A stretch of 8,458 nucleotides of DNA from Gammaproteobacteria bacterium. GTDB lineage: Bacteria > Pseudomonadota > Gammaproteobacteria > GCA-001735895. This document shows positions 1-6,394 of the stretch, piece by piece; position 1 is the first letter of the stretch; every line of letters begins with the position of its first letter. Made by a program: the position numbers and the translations under genes. The DNA lies in contig JAPUFZ010000297.1 of NCBI GenBank assembly GCA_027293245.1, forward strand, positions 1 through 8,458, given 5' to 3'. The notes under the pieces are model-generated. The model was not told where the DNA came from. It worked only from the letters and a program-made list of their open reading frames with translations, and searched no databases.

Positions 1-564
1 AGTTTGTTCCAGGTCGTCCTGCTTCGGCGCTGCTAACAGCTTTCGAAGCAGCGGTTCGAAAAACTCCAGTGGTTCGGAATCATAATCCGGATCGAAACAG
101 TTCTGGTCGTAGTTTTCACAGAAATCGATTGCGTCCTGGTACCACTCGTGGTGCTTGAAGCTGTCCCTGGCGTTGCGATCGCCGCCGCAGAAATGCGCGA
201 AGTAGTACATCTGGAAAAGACCGTGTTGCTTGACGATCCAGTAAAGTTTTGCCGATACGAAGGGCCTCAGGATTGCGGCTGCCATTTCACTATGCGAGTA
301 GGGCGCGAGTTCGTCACCGATATCGTGTAATAATACGGCCAGAATCATTTCTTCGGATTCATCGGCGCGGTATGCTCGGGTTGCACCCTGTAATACATGA
401 TCGAGACGGGTTATTTGGTAGCCCGACAGACTATGTTCGAGTTGCTGCAGTGCATGAATCAAGCGATCGGCCAAACCCGCTTTATATTCTTTTTCAAGCG
501 CATCGAGGAATTCGTACTCCTGTTTAGTACCGTCCTCCATATGTATAAAACTAACGTGTTCCAT
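1..564 (-). CDS. HD-domain protein, candidate MIOX/PhnZ-like diiron oxygenase (C-terminus cut by window edge)
   Basis: I translated this reading frame directly: 188 residues from an ATG at 564, open through base 1, so the 3' end lies outside the window. The start is preceded by GGGAGA (569-574), four bases from the ATG, a good ribosome binding site. Visible motifs are RLDHVLQ (H56), LLHDIGDE (H80-D81), YSHSE (H91), VKQHGLFQ (H114) and ENYDQ (D153). The H...HD...H...H...D series is the six-ligand set of HD-fold mixed-valent diiron oxygenases (myo-inositol oxygenase, PhnZ, TmpB); ordinary HD phosphohydrolases usually lack the two extra histidines. No signal peptide or membrane segment is seen, so it is probably cytoplasmic. 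It lies 123 bp downstream of the dehydrogenase/GcvT gene on the same strand and is probably part of that operon. The HD superfamily call is secure. Oxygenase rather than phosphohydrolase activity is inferred, and the substrate is unknown. Confidence 0.8.
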   Translation of the reverse strand, partial: MEHVSFIHMEDGTKQEYEFLDALEKEYKAGLADRLIHALQQLEHSLSGYQITRLDHVLQGATRAYRADESEEMILAVLLHDIGDELAPYSHSEMAAAILRPFVSAKLYWIVKQHGLFQMYYFAHFCGGDRNARDSFKHHEWYQDAIDFCENYDQNCFDPDYDSEPLEFFEPLLRKLLAAPKQDDLEQT

Positions 565-568
565 GGTT

Positions 569-574
569 TCTCCC
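569..574 (-). promoter_or_regulatory. Ribosome binding site of the HD-domain gene
   Basis: The minus strand reads GGGAGA four bases before the ATG at 564. It is the strongest Shine-Dalgarno match near this gene and fixes the start against the internal ATG eight codons downstream (M9). Confidence 0.6.
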
Positions 575-594
575 AAATTTGCGGATTGCGGTCG

Positions 595-607
595 ATTGCC
601 GGGCAAT
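595..607. repeat. Short perfect inverted repeat ATTGCC-G-GGCAAT
   Basis: The 13-bp dyad has six-base arms around one central G, 31 to 43 bases upstream of the HD-domain gene start. It lies within the 123-bp spacer (565-687) between that gene and the dehydrogenase stop. No T-run follows on either strand, so it does not look like an intrinsic terminator. It could be an operator half, an mRNA hairpin or chance. Confidence 0.35.
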
Positions 608-621
608 TTCGCAGTATTATT

Positions 622-634
622 CAAGTTGAACTTG
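622..634. repeat. Short perfect inverted repeat CAAGTT-G-AACTTG
   Basis: A 13-bp dyad with six-base arms around one central base lies in the same spacer as the dyad at 595-607. On the minus strand it sits just before an AT-rich TGAATAATAC stretch that could serve as a weak -10 element for the HD-domain gene. Two dyads in one 123-bp spacer are suggestive of regulation, but each alone is weak evidence. Confidence 0.35.
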
Positions 635-687
635 CATGATACAACAGGGCATTGGCTGCAGTCATCTGCAACTGAAGTCCTGTCGGA

Positions 688-3105
688 TTAACTGCGAAGT
701 TTTTCATTGGCGGCGTCGTAGGCCGCATCCATTTCGATATGCGCAGCACGACTGCCAACCGAGGTATCGATGGTGACTTCGAGCCCCTGGCTGATTAAAT
801 CGGGCTTCAGGTAGGCGAACGCAAGACTCTTGCCGATTCTGTGCCCATAGGCGCCACTGGTGGTGAGCCCGATCAAATCGCCATTGTGGTATACCGCCTC
901 GTTACCATAACACTCGCAGGCAATGTCGTCGTCGAAGAGTAAATAGGCGAGCGCAATACTGCCGCCTTCGGCCTGGCGCTGCTTGATGCTCTCGCAGCCA
1001 ATAAAGTCGCGACTGGTATCGATGAAACGTTCCATGCCGGCCTCGACACCACTGATTTCCTCGGTGAATTCACCCCCGTAAGCCCGGTACATTTTCTCCA
1101 TACGCAGCGAATTAAACGCATAACCACCGAAGTCGCGCAGACCGTGGTCGGCACCGATACGGCAAATCGAATCGTAGATCGACAGTAACTGCCAGGTCGG
1201 CATGTGTAATTCGTAGCCGAGTTCACCGGCGTAGGAAACCCGGATTACACGTACTATCGCAGAATCTATCTTGATGCTGCGCGCGTGCAGCCATGGTAAG
1301 GCTGAATTGGACAGGTCTTGTTCGGTCAATTGCTGCAGGATGTCGCGCGAGTTCGGACCGGTCAGCAGCAGTGAGCTGATATCGTCGGTTACATTTTCGA
1401 TACGCACATCGAAATCACCGGCGTGAGCCTGCATCCAGTGCAGGTCTTTGTGTTCCGAGCCAATTGCCGAGACCAGGTAGAATTGATCTTCGGCGAGACG
1501 CGTGATCGACATTTCACACATGATGCCACCGTTGGGCGCGTGCAACAGGCTAAGGCCAAGGCGTCCGTCGTTTGCAGGTAGTTTGTTACTGGACAGAAGA
1601 TTCAGGAAGGCATAGGCATCCTTACCGGTAACCTCGTATTTGGCTGAGCCGGACAAGTCGATTATACCGGCGCTATCGCGCACCGCCCGGCATTCTTCGC
1701 CGACCAGGTCGTGCGCCTCGCTGTGTGCCCAGGTTGGGCTCTCGCGTTGGGCCTGGCCGGTTTTAAACCAGAGCGCCTTCTCATAACCCTGGACTACACC
1801 GTGCACACAGCCTTTTTCCAGCAGGCGCGCATAGAGCGGGCTGGTGCGCATTGGCCTGCCATGCGGTCGATTATCATTGGGAGCAGCGGCGGCGTACATG
1901 AGCTCGTAAGATTCAATCGCCTTGATGATGCAATATTTCTTATCGGCCCAGTCCCCAAAACGGCGGCAATCGAGCGGCGCCATATTCAGTTCAGTCTGAC
2001 CGTAGACCATCCACTGCGCCATATACTTGCCGATCCCACCCTGGGCTATACCGATACTGGCGCCACACAGATTCCAGAAGTTACGCAACCCTGCCTGCGG
2101 TCCCGCGAGTATGTTGTCATCGGGCGTGTGCGTAATCGGGCCATTGACGATAGTCTTGACGCCGACTTCTTCGAATTTTGGCAGGTACTCAAAGCACCTT
2201 TCGAGAAACGGCATTAACCGGTCGACATCAGGCTCGAACAGTTCACGGTCGAAGTTCCAGTCCATGCCATTCAGCGCCCAGGGCTTCGAACCCCACATTT
2301 CATAGGGTCCAACCAGGAAGCCGAGGCCTTCCTGGCGGATATAAGCCGAACTGTATGAATCGCGGCAAACCGGTAGCTCCCAGCCCAGTGCTTCGATATC
2401 CGGGTGGGTTTCGGTGACCAGGTATTGATGCTCAAGATTGGTTAAGGGTATCTTCGCGCCGACCATGGCCCCCACTTCACGGGCAAAACAGCCCGCCGCA
2501 TTGACCACGTGCTCGGCCACAATAGTACCCTTGTCGGTGACTACTTCCCATTCACCCGAGGGCAGCTCGTTGATGGCTGTGACCCGGGTAAAGCGGTTTA
2601 TCTCGGCGCCATTGTCGCGTGCCAGCCTGGATAAGGGCATGACCACCGAGGTCGGGTCGACGTGACCATCGTTCGGTGTACTGACGATGACGCGGGCCTT
2701 GTCGAAGTTCATCAAAGGATTGCGCTCACGCGCCTCTTGCTTGCTGATGAGATTGAATTCAAAGCCGACGTTTTTGGCGCGGCTTTCGAGATTTCGAAAC
2801 CATTGTTCTTCGACTTTACTGTAGCCGACACGCAGGCTGCCGGTCTGGTGGAAGCTAGAGGCCTGCCCGGTTTCCTCTGGCAGGATCTCGTTATAGAGTT
2901 TGATCGTGTAGTCATGAATCTGCGCGACCGTCATGTTACCGATGAAATTAGAACACAGGCCGGCCGCGTGCCAGGTCGAGCCACTGGTGAGCTCGCCTTT
3001 TTCCACCAGCGCAATATCGGTCCAGCCTTCTTTGGTCAGGTGATAGAGCAGGTTAACGCCGAGCGAACCACCGCCAATAATGACTACTCTTGCATGACTC
3101 TTCAT
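688..3105 (-). CDS. Dimethylglycine/sarcosine dehydrogenase-like FAD protein fused to a GcvT (aminomethyltransferase) domain
   Basis: This 805-residue protein probably oxidatively demethylates a secondary or tertiary amine (dimethylglycine or sarcosine type) and passes the methyl carbon to tetrahydrofolate as 5,10-methylene-THF. The N-terminal DAO-type Rossmann fold spans about 5-370, with GGGSLG at 11-16, the ribose-binding acid E35, and STWHAAG at 43-49. H46 matches the histidine that covalently carries FAD in mammalian DMGDH and SARDH. LEHQYLV (224-230) is also typical of that group. An FAO_M-type linker (about 375-435) leads to the GcvT domain (about 455-700), which contains RVSYAGELGYELHMP (622-636), and then a GCV_T_C barrel (about 715-800). 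Length agrees with DMGDH (about 800-860). One oddity is NGGIMCEMSITRL (525-537), which has E531 where relatives usually carry the folate-site Asp. The ATG at 3105 has GAGAA six bases upstream, and the gene follows the mttB-like gene by 29 bp. No export signal is seen. Family is secure; the exact substrate is not. Confidence 0.93.
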   Translation of the reverse strand: MKSHARVVIIGGGSLGVNLLYHLTKEGWTDIALVEKGELTSGSTWHAAGLCSNFIGNMTVAQIHDYTIKLYNEILPEETGQASSFHQTGSLRVGYSKVEEQWFRNLESRAKNVGFEFNLISKQEARERNPLMNFDKARVIVSTPNDGHVDPTSVVMPLSRLARDNGAEINRFTRVTAINELPSGEWEVVTDKGTIVAEHVVNAAGCFAREVGAMVGAKIPLTNLEHQYLVTETHPDIEALGWELPVCRDSYSSAYIRQEGLGFLVGPYEMWGSKPWALNGMDWNFDRELFEPDVDRLMPFLERCFEYLPKFEEVGVKTIVNGPITHTPDDNILAGPQAGLRNFWNLCGASIGIAQGGIGKYMAQWMVYGQTELNMAPLDCRRFGDWADKKYCIIKAIESYELMYAAAAPNDNRPHGRPMRTSPLYARLLEKGCVHGVVQGYEKALWFKTGQAQRESPTWAHSEAHDLVGEECRAVRDSAGIIDLSGSAKYEVTGKDAYAFLNLLSSNKLPANDGRLGLSLLHAPNGGIMCEMSITRLAEDQFYLVSAIGSEHKDLHWMQAHAGDFDVRIENVTDDISSLLLTGPNSRDILQQLTEQDLSNSALPWLHARSIKIDSAIVRVIRVSYAGELGYELHMPTWQLLSIYDSICRIGADHGLRDFGGYAFNSLRMEKMYRAYGGEFTEEISGVEAGMERFIDTSRDFIGCESIKQRQAEGGSIALAYLLFDDDIACECYGNEAVYHNGDLIGLTTSGAYGHRIGKSLAFAYLKPDLISQGLEVTIDTSVGSRAAHIEMDAAYDAANEKLRS

Positions 3106-3134
3106 AATGAATTCTCGTTAGATCGGATGAATGA

Positions 3135-4682
3135 TTACTCGCTGCGGCCGAAGGCCTCGCGTGGTAAAAAGATCGAAAACTGCTCGCGTATCGCCCGGTC
3201 GACCTCATCGCTGATATGGGCTGGATGATAACTACCGAGGATTTCATTCTTTCTGGCAATGGCCTTATCGAGAAGCACCGGTTTGTTCTGTTCGGCCCAT
3301 TCATTCGGACTCAGCCGATCGCCGAATTCGGGGTAGATATACTCGGTTTGCATCACCTCGAGAGTTTGCCCGGCGCCGAGGTAGTGCCCCTTGTTACCCA
3401 GACAGACATCTTTCAGTACCTCGAAGCTCAAGGTTTCTTCAGTGACCTCTATGCCCCGGGTAATCCGCAACGCCGCGCCGAGAATGTCATTGTCGATCAA
3501 TAGCGATTCGGGACAGGCACTGAGCAGGCTCGCATACATGCCGGCCGCCTCGTAAATCAGGTTGGCACCTGAGATTGCGGCACAGGCTGTTGTATAAGCG
3601 CGTTCGGCACCGCCCTGAAAGTCTGGAAACTTGGAATCGGACATACCGCAGGCGGTACCCGTGGGTAAATCGTAATGATTACCCATTTGCGCGCAGGCCG
3701 AAGACAGAATCGCCTGTTCCGGTGAACCGCCACTCATCGCCCCGGTACGCAGGTCTGACACAAACGGCCAGGTGCCGAGAATAGCGGGCGCGCCGGGTTT
3801 GATTGCATTGACATAAACCAGACCACCGAGGCATTCCGCCCAGGCCTGTGCCACTGCACCTGCAAGGCAGGCGGGCGAGGTAGCACCCGATTGGCCCGCA
3901 GAGAGTAATAACACCGGCATGCCGCCTTCGACGGCGACCTTGATGCAACCGAGCGCTTCTTCGGTAAACTTCATCGGTGGCACCACGTGGCAGCAAGAGA
4001 TGCTGACAAACGGACGTTCGCGCCATTTGTCTTCGCCGCCGGCAATGATGTGCAGCATTTTTAACGAGTCTTCGAGGTGGTGCACTTCGGCCCAGCTACT
4101 GCCAATGTGCTTGGTGGTACCCATCACCGCGTTATATATTGTGTTGATATCCATAGCATGGTTATCGGTAATATCGCGTAACACGCACATACGCTGGAAC
4201 ATGTGGATGTTGTCGCACTGATCGGCGATACGCGCCATGTCGTAGAGATCCTGTGCAGTGGATTCACGATATTCGTTTTTTATCGGGTCGGCGATCATCA
4301 CCGCCGCGCCGGCGGTAGAGAAGTGAACCTTTTGACCGGTGAGCTGCAGGTCATGTTTTGGATCCTGGCCATGCAAGGTTAAATTGCGACAGCACTTGTT
4401 CATCGCATCTTCGACTACTGCAGGGGGGAATCGCAGGCGTTCGTCCGGACCATAAATGGCGCCGATTGCAGTACAGGCCTCAATGCAGTGTTGCGTGGCC
4501 TGGGCGAAGCCGACTTCATCGAGTATCTTGAATACCGTGTCGTCGACCGCCTTGACATCGGAATCGCTCAGTGGCTGGTATTGACCACCGGTTTCACCCG
4601 CATGCACCGGTTTCATGTCATCAGCAAGTGCGGCCTTGCGCAGGGCTAGCTTGGCCTGTCGGCCACCAGATCGTCTTGCCAT
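3135..4682 (-). CDS. Trimethylamine methyltransferase (MttB) superfamily protein, non-pyrrolysine type
   Basis: The 515-residue protein matches the MttB family (COG5598) over its full length (members are about 480-520). Visible family segments include HFSTAGAAVMIADP (120-133), MGTTKHIGSSWAEVHHLED (187-205), SISCCHVVPPMKFTEEAL (227-244), LLLSAGQSGATSPA (258-271), the 338-362 stretch with LPTGTACGMSDSKFPDFQGG, and ALRITRGIEVTEETLS (404-419) near the C-terminus. The frame is continuous with no in-frame amber codon, so this is not the pyrrolysine-containing trimethylamine enzyme. Characterised non-Pyl relatives (MtgB, MtpB, MtcB, MtyB) demethylate glycine betaine, proline betaine, carnitine or gamma-butyrobetaine using a corrinoid protein. 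No corrinoid protein (MttC) is present in this window. TGAGGT (4692-4697) lies nine bases before the ATG. It is the first gene of the minus-strand operon and is divergent from the LysR gene. Family is secure; substrate (probably a quaternary amine) is inferred. Confidence 0.93.
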   Translation of the reverse strand: MARRSGGRQAKLALRKAALADDMKPVHAGETGGQYQPLSDSDVKAVDDTVFKILDEVGFAQATQHCIEACTAIGAIYGPDERLRFPPAVVEDAMNKCCRNLTLHGQDPKHDLQLTGQKVHFSTAGAAVMIADPIKNEYRESTAQDLYDMARIADQCDNIHMFQRMCVLRDITDNHAMDINTIYNAVMGTTKHIGSSWAEVHHLEDSLKMLHIIAGGEDKWRERPFVSISCCHVVPPMKFTEEALGCIKVAVEGGMPVLLLSAGQSGATSPACLAGAVAQAWAECLGGLVYVNAIKPGAPAILGTWPFVSDLRTGAMSGGSPEQAILSSACAQMGNHYDLPTGTACGMSDSKFPDFQGGAERAYTTACAAISGANLIYEAAGMYASLLSACPESLLIDNDILGAALRITRGIEVTEETLSFEVLKDVCLGNKGHYLGAGQTLEVMQTEYIYPEFGDRLSPNEWAEQNKPVLLDKAIARKNEILGSYHPAHISDEVDRAIREQFSIFLPREAFGRSE

Positions 4683-4691
4683 ACTCGAATT

Positions 4692-4697
4692 ACCTCA
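4692..4697 (-). promoter_or_regulatory. Ribosome binding site of the mttB-like gene
   Basis: The minus strand reads TGAGGT nine bases before the ATG at 4682, a close match to the anti-Shine-Dalgarno complement. It supports this start, which opens with a basic stretch (MARRSGGRQAKLALRK) before the conserved part of the protein begins at about residue 35. Confidence 0.6.
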
Positions 4698-4710
4698 GGT
4701 TTTATCGACG

Positions 4711-4724
4711 CTATCGACCGATAG
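4711..4724. promoter_or_regulatory. Perfect dyad CTATCG-AC-CGATAG in the mttB leader, possible operator
   Basis: Six-base arms surround two bases, 29 to 42 bases upstream of the mttB-like start. The core TATCGAC also occurs directly repeated at 4703-4709 and 4712-4718, nine bases apart, and CCGATA recurs at 4718-4723 and 4745-4750. If the proposed promoter (4737-4765) is right, the dyad lies just downstream of the transcription start, a position suited to repression or to a 5' leader hairpin. The dyad and repeats are seen directly; the role is inferred. Confidence 0.4.
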
Positions 4725-4736
4725 TGCGTAAATGTC

Positions 4737-4765
4737 ATTCTGTGCCGATAAAAAACTGGATACAA
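4737..4765 (-). promoter_or_regulatory. Candidate sigma70 promoter for the mttB-like operon
   Basis: On the minus strand TTGTAT (4760-4765) and CAGAAT (4737-4742) are separated by 17 bases, matching the -35 and -10 consensus at three and four positions. It is a weak promoter, as expected for one needing an activator. The LysR-like dyad at 4777-4791 would fall at about -47 to -61, near the usual LysR recognition site. On the plus strand, TACAAT at 4761-4766 could be the -10 of the LysR gene, so the divergent promoters may overlap. Confidence 0.3.
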
Positions 4766-4776
4766 TCGATTAATTT

Positions 4777-4791
4777 TAATAGTATGCATTA
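4777..4791. promoter_or_regulatory. Candidate LysR-family binding site, TAAT-N7-ATTA
   Basis: The 15-bp dyad TAAT-AGTATGC-ATTA contains the T-N11-A LysR signature, and its arms extend imperfectly outwards (TTTAAT against ATTAGA). The ATTAG/CTAAT element resembles the core described for GcvA sites. It lies 28 to 42 bases before the LysR start and about 95 to 109 bases before the mttB-like start, the usual place for a site shared between a LysR gene and its divergent target. Assignment is by pattern only. Confidence 0.45.
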
Positions 4792-4818
4792 GATAAAGTA
4801 ATCCATAGGCAACATTTT

Positions 4819-5712
4819 ATGGCCCGCCAGCTACCGCCACTGAATAGTTTGAAAACCTTTGAGGCGGTGGGTCGCCTGCTTAGTTTTACCCGTGCAGCGC
4901 AAGAGCTCAACGTGACCCAGGCTGCGGTCAGCCACCAGGTGAAGCTAATCGAACAGTATCTGGGCATCTCTTTATTTGATCGATACCCGCGGCGACTATC
5001 GTTGACGTTGCAGGGCAAGGCTTTACTCCCCGAGGTAATAGAGGCATTCGATCGGGTCTCTTCAGCTATTAGTTCGGTCAAGCAAGATGCGCAGAGTCGC
5101 ATGCTGAACGTACGACTGACCCCGTCTTTTGCCGCGAAGTGGCTTTCACCCCGTTTAAAGTACTTCTGGTTGCAATACCCGGAAATCGATCTGTGCATGT
5201 TCCACGCGAATCCTGCGGTGGATTTCACCCGGGAAGATATCGATATCGCCGTGACTTATGGCAAGGGTGACTGGCCGGGTGTGGTCGCCGAGCCATTGTT
5301 AAGCCTCGATTTCTTTCCAGTTTGCCCACCGTCGTTCATGAGCAATGACAAACCGCTCAGCGATATCAATAATTTGCATTATTACACCCTGTTGCACGAT
5401 ACTGACTACGAATGCTGGACCGACTGGTTAAATCTGGCGCAATTAGACGGTATTAATTCCCGTAAGGGCACCATCATCGACGATACCAACGTATTAATCC
5501 AGGCCGCATTAGACGGGCAGGGCGTCGCACTCGGGTCAACTACCTTTGTCCAGGATCATCTCGATTCAGGCCGGTTGATAAAACCGTTTGATATCACCCT
5601 GAGTAACGAATTTGCCTATTACATCGTTTGCCCGCCCGATCACTTGAACAATCCGGCGGTTAAGGCCTTCAAGAACTGGATAATCGAACTTACCCATGAA
5701 AAAACTGATTGA
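4819..5712 (+). CDS. LysR-family transcriptional regulator, GcvA type
   Basis: At 297 residues it has the usual LysR length. The N-terminus MARQLPPLNSLKTFEAVGRL is characteristic of the GcvA subgroup. A winged helix-turn-helix covers about 8-67, with the recognition segment SFTRAAQELNVTQAAVSHQV at 22-41. The effector-binding domain (about 92-292) includes VRLTPSFAAKWLSPRL and DIDIAVTYGKGDWPGV. It acts as a cytoplasmic DNA-binding regulator. GcvA in Escherichia coli controls the glycine cleavage operon, so a GcvA-like protein next to a GcvT-domain gene fits control of glycine or methylated-glycine catabolism, but the effector is unknown. It is divergent from the mttB-like gene across 136 bp holding a candidate LysR site, which implies control of that operon and autoregulation. 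The ATG at 4819 has only a weak upstream AGG, consistent with low expression. Confidence 0.93.
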   Translation: MARQLPPLNSLKTFEAVGRLLSFTRAAQELNVTQAAVSHQVKLIEQYLGISLFDRYPRRLSLTLQGKALLPEVIEAFDRVSSAISSVKQDAQSRMLNVRLTPSFAAKWLSPRLKYFWLQYPEIDLCMFHANPAVDFTREDIDIAVTYGKGDWPGVVAEPLLSLDFFPVCPPSFMSNDKPLSDINNLHYYTLLHDTDYECWTDWLNLAQLDGINSRKGTIIDDTNVLIQAALDGQGVALGSTTFVQDHLDSGRLIKPFDITLSNEFAYYIVCPPDHLNNPAVKAFKNWIIELTHEKTD

Positions 5713-5776
5713 TATGGCCTGCCGTTTTCGGTCGATCCGAGTATGATTACCGGGTTTTTAAAGTATCGCATCGCTA

Positions 5777-6364
5777 ATGGAAACCTTGACCGACCAACTT
5801 CGCCAACGTAACCGGAAGTTTCGTGCTGGCCTCAGTATGGAGGCGCTTGAACGTGCAGCCGCGGCGGTCTGCGATCGCATTTGCGCGCTCGCTGAGTATC
5901 AAACGGCGCAACATATCGCCGCATATTTCGCGGTTAACGGAGAAATAGGACTGGCACCGGTTATCGATCGGGCCTTGTCGCAGGGCAAGCAGATTTACCT
6001 GCCGAATCTGGATCAAAAAACATTACGATTCTCACCATATGACCATGCGCAAAAAATGCGTATCAATCGCTACAAGTTACCCGAACCTGATGTCGCCGAC
6101 GATGAAATGCTAAATCCCGGTGATCTCGACCTGGTGCTGGTGCCGCTAGTCGTATTTGATGCCGACCGCAACCGTATCGGTATGGGCGGCGGGTTTTATG
6201 ACCGTAGTTTTGCGTATCGAAAGGCGTCGGATAGCCACTCACCGTTATTAATCGGCATCGCCCATGAATGGCAGAAAGTCGAACAGCTGGTCCCGGAAGA
6301 CTGGGACGTGCCACTCGACATGGTGGTCACCAACCATACCACTTACGATGCGACCGAGATATGA
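5777..6364 (+). CDS. fau: 5-formyltetrahydrofolate cyclo-ligase
   Basis: This 195-residue enzyme converts 5-formyl-THF and ATP to 5,10-methenyl-THF, salvaging the stored folate form into the active one-carbon pool. The signature RIGMGGGFYDRSF (133-145) is the ATP/phosphate-binding motif of the family (YgfA/MTHFS). VNGEIGLAPVI (53-63) and GDLDLVLVPLVVFD (115-128) are the other conserved blocks. Length is typical for bacterial members (180-200). The ATG at 5777 has no convincing Shine-Dalgarno, but the N-terminal LRQRNRKFRAGLS (8-20) is in the expected place. It lies 64 bp downstream of the LysR gene on the same strand, possibly co-transcribed, and converges with the transaminase gene across 30 bp. 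In many gammaproteobacteria this gene follows the 6S RNA gene; the 64-bp upstream gap has no room for one. The neighbouring folate-loading dehydrogenase gives a functional link, though the gene is also a housekeeping one. Confidence 0.93.
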   Translation: METLTDQLRQRNRKFRAGLSMEALERAAAAVCDRICALAEYQTAQHIAAYFAVNGEIGLAPVIDRALSQGKQIYLPNLDQKTLRFSPYDHAQKMRINRYKLPEPDVADDEMLNPGDLDLVLVPLVVFDADRNRIGMGGGFYDRSFAYRKASDSHSPLLIGIAHEWQKVEQLVPEDWDVPLDMVVTNHTTYDATEI

Positions 6365-6394
6365 ATCGGGCGGATCGTAACACGCCAAATCTTG

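Noticed and set aside
148..639. Three plus-strand open frames of 60 to 92 codons
   Set aside because: They are antisense to the HD-domain gene, whose conserved metal ligands and Shine-Dalgarno identify the true coding strand.
1711..2217. Plus-strand 168-codon open frame
   Set aside because: It lies entirely antisense to the dehydrogenase/GcvT gene, whose protein is clearly conserved throughout. The translation shows no recognisable domain.
2662..3228. Plus-strand 188-codon open frame
   Set aside because: It is antisense to the FAD-binding end of the dehydrogenase and runs into the mttB-like gene. It is a coding-strand shadow with no family resemblance.
3135..4682. Pyrrolysine-containing trimethylamine methyltransferase
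   Set aside because: The frame has no in-frame TAG and ends at a TAA after the full family length. No pyl genes are seen nearby.
4776..5228. Minus-strand 150-codon open frame
   Set aside because: It overlaps the LysR DNA-binding domain on the opposite strand and covers the regulatory region. The protein is unlike any family I recognise.
5713..5776. Possible terminator or 6S RNA gene upstream of the cyclo-ligase
   Set aside because: The only dyad is a four-base stem (TCGG/CCGA) with no supporting T-run, and 64 bp is far too short for 6S RNA, which often neighbours this gene.
6365..6394. Bidirectional terminator between the convergent genes
   Set aside because: The 30-bp gap shows no GC-rich dyad and no T-run on either strand.
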